From contig NW_024732415.1 in the NCBI RefSeq assembly GCF_018991925.1, positions 438,430-502,429 of the forward strand: DNA of 64,000 nucleotides. The letters run 5' to 3'. The notes beneath the pieces were generated by a model that worked only from the letters and a program-made list of their open reading frames with translations, was not told where the DNA came from and made no database searches. The DNA comes from Homarus americanus. Lineage: Eukaryota; Arthropoda; Malacostraca; Decapoda; Nephropidae. Below, one piece after another: positions 57,116-64,000 of the stretch. The position numbers and the translations under genes are program-made. The first letter of the stretch is position 1; each line of letters starts with the position of its first letter.

Positions 57116-57300
57116 CCAATTAACCTCCCTTCACCTGCTACCTATAACACATTACCTATAGCCAATTAGCCCTCCCTCACCTGCTTCCTATAACACGTCA
57201 CCTGTAATCAATTAGCCCTCCCTTCACCTACTACCTATAACGTCACCTGTAGCCAATTAACCCTGCCTTCACCTGTCCCCTATAACACGTCACCAGGTAG
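57112..57300. repeat. Four diverged 50-55 bp repeats with CCAATTA
   Basis: Each holds TAGCCAATTAACCCTCCCTT and ACCTATAACACGTCACCTGT-like parts. Confidence 0.85.
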
Positions 57301-57301
57301 C

Positions 57302-57346
57302 CCCTCTCCTCCCCCCTCCCCTCCCCCTCCCCCTCTCCCCTCTGGG
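57302..57346. repeat. CCCCTCC pyrimidine tract
   Basis: CCCCTCTCCTCCCCCCTCCC. Confidence 0.7.
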
Positions 57347-57471
57347 TGGTGACGTGACTAAAGCCAACTGCCTCAGTAGGTCGGCCCCCTCACGCCCATC
57401 AAGATGCTTACCTTTATACCCAATGGGATTTTATTGTAGGTAAGAAATAGGTTTAGATTGGTCGTATATTA

Positions 57472-57606
57472 TCTAGGGGGATTTTTATAATAGGTGGTAA
57501 TTTGTCCAGAGGGATTTTATCATTAGTCAGATTTAGATAAGCCGTATTTTGTCCAGGGGGGATTTTGTCCAGGGGGGGATTTTGTCCAGAGGGGGATTTT
57601 GTCCAA
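57472..57606. repeat. Minisatellite GTCCAGGGGGGATTTT
   Basis: About six units of 16-40 bp spacing. Confidence 0.75.
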
Positions 57607-57707
57607 TTATTCGTCATGTGGTATTTTGGTCATCGGAATTTGTGCTCAAGTCTTTTGGGTGTCACGTCTTGGTTTCCTCATCAGTGTCACCGGGAGGCTG
57701 GTTGGTA

Positions 57708-57940
57708 CCCTCTCCTTCCCACTCCTCTCCCCTCTCCTCTCCTCTCTCCTACTCTCCTTCCCACTCCTACACCCTCTCCTACTCTCCTCTCCTCTGCCCC
57801 CTCCCATCTCCTTCACCCCTCTCCTACACCCCTCTCCCCTATCCTACTCCCCTCTCCTTTCATCCTGTCGCATCTCCTCCCCCACTCCTCTCCCCTCTCT
57901 CTCCTCTCCTCCCCTCTCCTCTACCTCTCTCATATCCCTC
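57708..57940. repeat. Pyrimidine-rich CTCTCCT tract
   Basis: CTCCTCTCCCCTCTCCTCTC and similar; frames are artefacts. Confidence 0.85.
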
Positions 57941-58004
57941 TCCTATAGTTCCTTGCGCTACTTAATTCTCAATTGCATTTCCCACAACACATCAACACAG
58001 TGAC

Positions 58005-58580
58005 TGAGAGAGCCAGAGATCACGTCAGTCTCATCCTTCTCAGAACCTCGTGAGCAAACCCGCCTCTTCCCTCAACCAAAGATAATAAATACAACCATCA
58101 CATTACAACGAAAACATAAGGTGATCTTGATAACATTTCTGGACTCTGTTGTAATAACTTAGAAATTATATATACACACTAAGTCTACTGTTTCATGTCT
58201 GGTCGTTTGAGAATCTGATGCCTTGATGTTGCCGTTGAGATGATTCATTTTTATCCTCACTTAAGATGTCTAGATGACGAAACTTTATGAATCCGTCTTT
58301 GAGTTGTAACTTCAAGGGATAGGGTACTTGTTTTTTATCTGGAAGTCATTTAAAAGGTGTAAATTAACGTAGATATTTTGAGAATTCGAGACTTGGGGGA
58401 TTATTTACGAGATGATCTTAGTATAGGGATTAGATTGATTTTCACAGAGGTATAATATAATAATTGACCCGTATATGGATATTTTATAGATATATTGTAT
58501 TGTTCGTGAAGGGGATGTCCGTGTGTGTGTATCCACATAGTCCTGCACGTACACTAAGTCACTGACCCCTCCTCGCCTTT
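58005..58580. other. Unique AT-rich DNA, no gene seen
   Basis: No array or supported frame. Confidence 0.5.
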
Positions 58581-58582
58581 CT

Positions 58583-58831
58583 TTTATTGGTTGTGATCTA
58601 TGACGTCAAAATTCCGCATTCCTCTTATTGGTCGTGATCTATGACGTCAAAATCCCCGCATTCCTCTTATTGGTCTTGTTCTACTGACGTAAAAACCTCG
58701 ATTTCCTCTTACTGGTTGACACCGAAGACACTCGTGACGTCAGACTAAATAAACTTCCTCTAAATGGATGACACCTCAGCCAGCCACCAATGACGTAACA
58801 TTATTGGTCATGGCTCGAGGGTCTGACGTCA
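58583..58831. promoter_or_regulatory. Cluster of CRE and inverted CCAAT motifs in diverged repeats
   Basis: TGACGTCA at 58601, 58642, 58735 and 58824, and TGACGTAA at 58685 and 58791. ATTGGT (inverted CCAAT) lies close by at four places. Units of 41-56 bp carry CGCATTCCTCTTATTGGT and GTGATCTATGACGTCAAAAT. No gene is seen nearby, so a regulatory role is inference. Confidence 0.4.
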
Positions 58832-58959
58832 TAGAGATTAGTAGTGGTATCAGATTTAATAACTTTTGTTTTACTGTCAATATTCTCGGTATCAATTAAC
58901 AATAGTAACATATACTGTTACTCGGTATAGCACGAGTGAGTGAGGGTATTACTCACACA

Positions 58960-59160
58960 AACACACACACACACGCGGAGGAGGAAGAGGAAGAAGGGCG
59001 GAAGAGGAGGAGAGAGGAAGAGGAAAAGCGGAAGAGGAGAGGGAGAAAGGGCAGGAGGAAGGACGGAAGAGGAGGAAGAGGAAAAGGGGGAGGAGGAAGA
59101 GGGAGAGCTGAAGAGGAGGAGGAAGAGGGAGAGTGGAGGAGGAGGAAGAGGAAGGGCGGG
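58960..59160. repeat. GGA/GAA purine tract
   Basis: GAGGAAGAGGAAGAAGGGCG and similar; CA run just before. Confidence 0.85.
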
Positions 59161-59379
59161 GGCGTGTAAGTCAGCTCAGATGACCTTCCTTACCTATACA
59201 ACTTGCTTCTTCCTGGACCAAACAAAGCCAGTGGTCAATCTCTCTCTCTTTATCAACTTGTTACTTCATCCACTCGTTCACAGCAAAAGATAAAAACAGA
59301 ATCTCTTACAAGGATTGAAGGCAATATAACCCAATGTGTCTTGGCATTAACATATGTCAGAATGAACACGTTAACTGCC

Positions 59380-59381
<2 letters not shown>

Positions 59382-59413
<32 letters not shown>
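59382..59413. repeat. (GT)n microsatellite
   Basis: About 30 bp. Confidence 0.9.
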
Positions 59414-59414
<1 letters not shown>

Positions 59415-59511
59415 CAGTCACGCATACACCAGCTGCCTACATCCACTTATCCATCATTATCCATTTATTCTATGATTCTCTTTCATTCTTCTTTCACATA
59501 TATATAAATAA

Positions 59512-60112
59512 AGAGAAAGAGAGAGACAGAGAGAGACAGACAGAGAGACGGGGAAACACACAGACAGGCAGAGAGACGGGGAAACACACAGACAGACAGA
59601 CAGAGAGACGGGAAATACACAGACAGACAGACAGAGAGACGGGAAAACACACAGACAGACAGACAGACGGGGGAAACACACACAGACAGACAGACAGAGA
59701 GACGGGGAAACACACAGACAGACAGACAAGCAGAGAGACGGGGGAACACACAGACACACAGACAGACGGGGGAAACACACAGACAGACAGACAGAGAGAC
59801 GGAAAACACACAGACAGACAGACAAGGTGAGAGACGGGGAAACACGCACAGGACAGGATGCAGGACAGGATGGAAACACAGACAGACAGACAGAGACGGA
59901 AACACACAGACAGACAGACAGACGGGGAACACACAGACAGACAGATACAGAGACGGGGAAACACACAGACAGGCAGAGAGACGGGGAAACACACAGACAG
60001 ACAGAAAGGCAGAGAGACGGGGAACACACAGACACACAGACAGACAGAGAGGCAGAGAGACGGGGAAACACACAGACAGACAGAGAGACGGGGAAACACA
60101 CAGACAGACATT
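59512..60112. repeat. Minisatellite of ACAG runs plus GAGAGACGGGGAAACACA
   Basis: About 19 units of 28-36 bp, each with two to four ACAG. Cys/Val/Ser-rich minus-strand frames are artefacts. Confidence 0.95.
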
Positions 60113-60204
60113 CAGATCAAAGAGGAGACTAACAGGTTAACTTGATGTAAACACACACTTGAATCATGTCTTGTTACACTCAAGAGGCCAGTTTGAAGGT
60201 TTTA

Positions 60205-60242
60205 TACATACATACATACATGCTTGCATACGTACATACAGC
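60205..60242. repeat. (CATA)n short repeat
   Basis: TACATACATACATACATGCT. Confidence 0.85.
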
Positions 60243-60244
60243 TA

Positions 60245-61222
60245 GAGTTACCCAATGCTATCCCCATAAGCCAGCTAGTGTACCCAATGCTGTCTCCATA
60301 AGCCAGCTAGTGTACCCAATGCTGTCCCCATAAGCCAGCTAGTGTACCCAATGCTGTCCCCATAAGCCAGCTACTGTACCCAATGCTGTCCCCATAAGCC
60401 AGCTAGTGTACCCAATGCTGTCCCCATAAGCCAGTTAGTGTACCCAATGCTGTCTCCATAAGCCAGCTAGTGTGCCCAATGCTGTCCCCATAAGCAGTTA
60501 GTACCCAATGCTGTCCCCATAAGCCAGTTAGTGTACCCAATGCTGTTCCATAAGCAGTTAGTGTACCCAATGTCCAAGCCAGCTAGTGTACAAATGCTGT
60601 CCCCATAGCCAGTTAGTGTACCAATGCTGTCCCCATAAGCCAGCTAGTACCCAATGCTGTCCCCATAAGCCAGTTAGTACCCAATGCTGTCCCCATAAGC
60701 CAGCTAGTGTGCCCAATGTTGTCCCCATAAGCCAGCTAGTGTGCCCACGTTGTCTCCATAAGCCAGCTAGTACCATGCTGTCCCCATAAGCCAGCTAGTG
60801 TACCCATGCTGTCCCCATAGCCAGCGGTACCAATGCTGTCCCCATAAGCCAGCTAGTGTACCCAATGCTGTCCCCATAGCCAGTTAGTGTACCCAATGCT
60901 GTCCCCATAAGCCAGCTAGTGTACCCAATGCTGTCTCCAAGCCAGTTAGTGTACCCAATGCTGTCCCCATAAGCCAGCTAGTGTACCCAATGCTGTCCCC
61001 ATAAGTCAGTTAGTGTACCCAATGCTGTCCCCATAAGCCAGTTAGTGTACCCAATGCTGTCCCCATAAGCCAGTTAGTGTACCCAATGCTGTCCCCATAA
61101 GCCAGTTAGTGTACCCAATGCTGTCCCCATAAGCCAGCTAGTGTACCCATGCTGTCCCATAAGCCAGTTAGTGTACCCAATGCTGTCCCCATAAGCCAGT
61201 TAGTGTCTGCTGTCCCCATAAG
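60245..61222. repeat. 32-bp minisatellite, about 31 copies
   Basis: Core GTGTACCCAATGCTGTCCCC plus ATAAGCCAGCTA, with AGTTA/AGCTA and TCTCC variants. From 60490 to 60840 many units have lost one to four bases; before and after, units are mostly full length. Confidence 0.95.
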
Positions 61223-61397
61223 AATAATGTTTCTTCAGTTAATAGGATATGAAGGAACATTTAGTACCATTCTCACTATTCTCGACTGTACTCTCTCGCC
61301 ACATAGACACCATACATGTATCTCTACGATACTCTACCATTATTTCTAGCCTAACTACCATTACCATTAACGTACAATAGTCGTTGGGTGATACTCT

Positions 61398-61745
61398 AAT
61401 GAGGGTCGTGGGGAAGGGGTCGTGAGGGTCGAGGGGAAGGTCGAGAAGGGTCGGGGAAGGTCGGGGAAGGTCGGGGGAAGGGTCGGGGGAAGGTTGTGGG
61501 GAAGGGGTCGGGGAAGGGGTCGGGGAAGGTCGAAGGGTCAAGGGGCCGGGGAAGGGGTCGGGGGAAGGGGTCGGAAGGGTCGGGGAAGGGGTTGTGGGGG
61601 AAGGGGCCGGGAAGGGGCCGGGAAGGGTCGTGGGAAGGGGTCGGGGAAGGGGTCGTGGGGGAAGGGGTCGGGGAAGGGTCAGGGGGAAGGGGTCGGGGAA
61701 GGGGTCGGGGAAGGGGTCGGGAGGGTTGGTGTGGGAGAGGTCGGT
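61398..61745. repeat. G-rich minisatellite GGGGAAGGGGTC
   Basis: About 28 units, G-quadruplex-prone on the plus strand. Confidence 0.9.
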
Positions 61746-61786
61746 GGGGGAGGCGAGTCATAGTGAAAATGATAAGTTCGATCACT

Positions 61787-61788
61787 GC

Positions 61789-61820
<32 letters not shown>
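61787..61820. repeat. (CTGT)n microsatellite
   Basis: Eight units. Confidence 0.95.
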
Positions 61821-61848
61821 CAGGAGACTGATGAGGTCAAGGAGACGA

Positions 61849-61852
<4 letters not shown>

Positions 61853-61879
<27 letters not shown>

Positions 61880-61975
61880 CTCCTCCTTCCTCCTCCTCCT
61901 CCAAGACACAGCAGGGAGTCTTCTCCTCTGGGGGCGAGGAGGAGAGAGGAGAGAAGGAGAAGGAGAGAAGAAGAG

Positions 61976-62006
<31 letters not shown>

Positions 62007-62010
62007 ATAT
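61853..62010. repeat. (CT)n then GA-rich purine tract
   Basis: A CT run at 61853-61879 and a GA/GGA run at 61938-62005 face each other, so the two can pair as an inverted repeat. Confidence 0.85.
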
Positions 62011-62022
62011 GACCAGGATGTT

Positions 62023-62029
<7 letters not shown>

Positions 62030-62105
<76 letters not shown>
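62030..62105. repeat. (GT)n microsatellite
   Basis: About 75 bp. Confidence 0.95.
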
Positions 62106-62110
<5 letters not shown>

Positions 62111-62217
62111 GTCAGGTCAGGTGTCACTAAACACAGGTGGTTCTCATTAAGTCTCACTAACCTGAAACACCTGTTCAAAACCTTCCTCGTTCTGACTGCT
62201 GTATAAAAGGTATCACA

Positions 62218-62251
<34 letters not shown>

Positions 62252-62264
62252 ACACACACACACA
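62218..62264. repeat. (CA)n microsatellite
   Basis: CA run with one TA; a CT run follows at 62307-62327. Confidence 0.95.
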
Positions 62265-62445
62265 AACGCAAACGCAGACATCAGCAACATTCTAAACATA
62301 CTTGTACTCTCTCTCTCTCTCTCTCTCCACACACAAGACCAGAACAGTATGGACACCAGTAACAAGATACAGAAACATCCGGTGTTCTTACCATTAGTTC
62401 CCATGAGACTCCTAACACAAGGTCATCCACAACGGCTCCTAAATT

Positions 62446-62490
62446 CCTAACCTAACCGTACCTGACCTAACCTAACCAAACCTAACCTAA
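62446..62490 (-). repeat. Interstitial CCTAA run
   Basis: CCTAACCTAACCGTACCTGA then CCTAACCTAACCAAACC. Confidence 0.8.
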
Positions 62491-62499
62491 GAAAATTAT

Positions 62500-63120
62500 G
62501 TTATGTTTGGTTAGATTAAGTTCAACTGGATCCTCTCTGGTGTGCCAAATAGTTTATCATCGTAGCCCCTATAACTAATGTTGTTGACGGTACCACGACC
62601 CTAAACGTAATGAGTGAATCGGCCTTGTGTAAGCGGAGGTTGTATATTAATTTGTACACAAGCCATTCTTTACATACTCAGGGCTCTGGCAAAAATAGAT
62701 TCACAGACAGATCCGGGTTTCTGTCCACATTTTAAACAGTATTCCTTTTTTTGTATCAGCTTTTCTTAAAAACAAACAAGGAAAAACAAAAGCTAATCGT
62801 CTAAGTTGTGTGCGCATGTTTTTGTTTACGTGTACAAAAAATCACCATAGCAACCAGGAGGCCATTTTGAACGCGTTGACTCGTGTAAACATAAACATAT
62901 GTCGGTGTTTTGGTGTAAGGTATACACACACACACCAGCCCTGGCGGCAGACTTGTGAAGGTTTTTGGCATAATTTATTAGACACGACAGGAACGCCAGA
63001 CATTAATGTACTCAGAGGACAAAATTATCTCAATATTTCGAATATTTAATCAATTTACCTCGAAATAATCCACAGGTGAGACTCTTAACTTAACAGGAAT
63101 AATTTGTAACTTAATTCAGG
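62500..63120. other. Unique DNA, no gene seen
   Basis: No array or supported frame. Confidence 0.5.
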
Positions 63121-63161
63121 TACAGTCTTGAACCGCGAACCCCGAGAGAGAGAGAGAGAGA

Positions 63162-63222
63162 GATTCAGACTCGTGAATCCGAAGCATCAGTGTCAATTAC
63201 TTCGGGTTCACGAATCTGAATC
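63162..63222. repeat. Long hairpin: 23-bp inverted repeat, 15-nt loop
   Basis: The left arm 63162-63184 (GATTCAGACTCGTGAATCCG...) pairs with 63200-63222 with two mismatches (G-T type). A nine-base outer arm (CCGCGAACC, 63132-63140) pairs with 63227-63235 beyond a (GA)n run. Confidence 0.8.
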
Positions 63223-63322
63223 TCAAGGTTCGTGGTACAACATGACAGACAACAGGACTTTTTGTAGGTCACTGTACTTGTATATATTCCCTGTATCAGA
63301 ACCTGTAACTTTTTCATGGACA

Positions 63323-63429
<107 letters not shown>

Positions 63430-63526
63430 ACTTTCCACAAGTTTCCCCTCAAAGATCAAGACAGGTCTGCGCACACCCCAGTACCGAGAGTGGACATTAA
63501 CTTTCACCACCAGCTGCTAGGGTCAC

Positions 63527-63575
63527 TACATTACTATTACTATTACTATTACTATTAACATCACTATTACTATTA
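63527..63575. repeat. (ATTACT)n repeat
   Basis: ACTATTACTATTACTATTAC. Confidence 0.9.
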
Positions 63576-63675
63576 CATCTCCTCACTGACAGACCAACAC
63601 AAGGACATGACTTACTCTTTATACATACATAGAATGAATTATTTTCCTTCAATTTAACAAATTCTCAATGAAAAG

Positions 63676-63721
63676 ACAGACACACAAACACACACAAACA
63701 CCCACACCCACACAGTCACCA

Positions 63722-63752
<31 letters not shown>

Positions 63753-63785
63753 CCCACACCCACACAGTCACCAACACACACGCTA
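63676..63785. repeat. Duplicated CA-rich block
   Basis: CACAAACACCCACACCCACA and following sequence occurs twice, separated by a CA run. Confidence 0.85.
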
Positions 63786-63939
63786 GTACCATATGTAAAC
63801 AGAGTCAACCCGCCCCTCACCCTCCCCCTCATGGGTTAAGCAAACAAGAAAACACACAAGCAAACAAATTGGAGCACAGAGCAAACAAACATGTGTTTTA
63901 TCATACAACTTGACGCTTGGCTGGTGTGTAGGTATTAAC

Positions 63940-63966
63940 TGTGGGTTGGGTTGGGTTGGGTTGGTT
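63940..63966. repeat. (GGGTT)n short repeat
   Basis: GGGTTGGGTTGGGTTGGTTT. Confidence 0.85.
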
Positions 63967-64000
63967 TGTATGTGGTCGATGCTAGACTTGTGGGTAGCTG

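Noticed and set aside
59457..60132. Cys/Val/Ser-rich and Thr/Asp/Arg-rich frames on both strands
   Set aside because: They are translations of the ACAG-based minisatellite.
60245..61222. CRISPR-like array
   Set aside because: 32-bp units without spacers; a minisatellite.
61396..61785. Pro/Ser/Arg and Gly/Arg-rich frames
   Set aside because: G-rich 12-bp repeat artefacts; no supporting context.

Overview
The window looks like gene-poor nuclear DNA from an arthropod, most likely a decapod crustacean. Three things point there: many short interstitial runs of the arthropod telomere motif TTAGG/CCTAA at more than a dozen sites, an extreme load of micro- and minisatellites, and several tRNA-derived SINE-like heads. 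No bacterial operon, phage, CRISPR array, rRNA or convincing intact tRNA was seen. The organism call is inference from sequence style.

One gene can be read with confidence. It lies on the + strand at about 26.9-33.9 kb and has eleven coding exons with matching splice phases. It encodes a synaptotagmin-like protein: short N-terminus, one transmembrane helix followed by cysteines, a long Ser/Thr/Pro-rich linker, then C2A and C2B domains. As read it is 707 residues and stops at 32874, but that stop lies inside a 30-bp coding minisatellite of the form QTTPTSPPIT. The frame is lost there through small indels and reopens in another frame as far as 33922. The C2 calcium loops have lost most expected acidic residues, so a calcium-independent role is likely. 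Several of its introns carry their own minisatellites, and three donor sites run straight into a microsatellite.

A second, weaker candidate is a two-exon ORF at 43860-44258: a hydrophobic signal-peptide-like start, an Arg/Lys-rich stretch, and a second exon running into a 40-bp tandem repeat.

Layout: 0-9 kb is simple repeats with unique AT-rich stretches and two SINE-like heads. 9-11.5 kb is a long pyrimidine tract and two minisatellites. 11.98-13.24 kb is a composite hAT-like non-autonomous element enclosing a 305-bp tandem duplication, flanked by a perfect 8-bp target-site duplication. 13.7-15.7 kb holds a 19-bp minisatellite and G/purine-rich DNA. 16-26 kb is mostly unique AT-rich DNA with short minisatellites. 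26-34.3 kb is the synaptotagmin-like gene, with a CCAAT-rich 90-bp repeat upstream and a tandem CRE (TGACGTCA) array near the predicted 3' end. 35-64 kb is dominated by minisatellites, SINE fragments, a second CRE/CCAAT cluster at 58.6 kb and a 32-bp array of about 1 kb at 60.2-61.2 kb.

Most long open frames in the window are by-products of stop-free simple repeats and are not called as genes. No new multi-gene system is evident. The best leads are the coding VNTR tail, the composite element, the CRE arrays, the candidate secreted peptide and a dispersed 17-bp minisatellite family.
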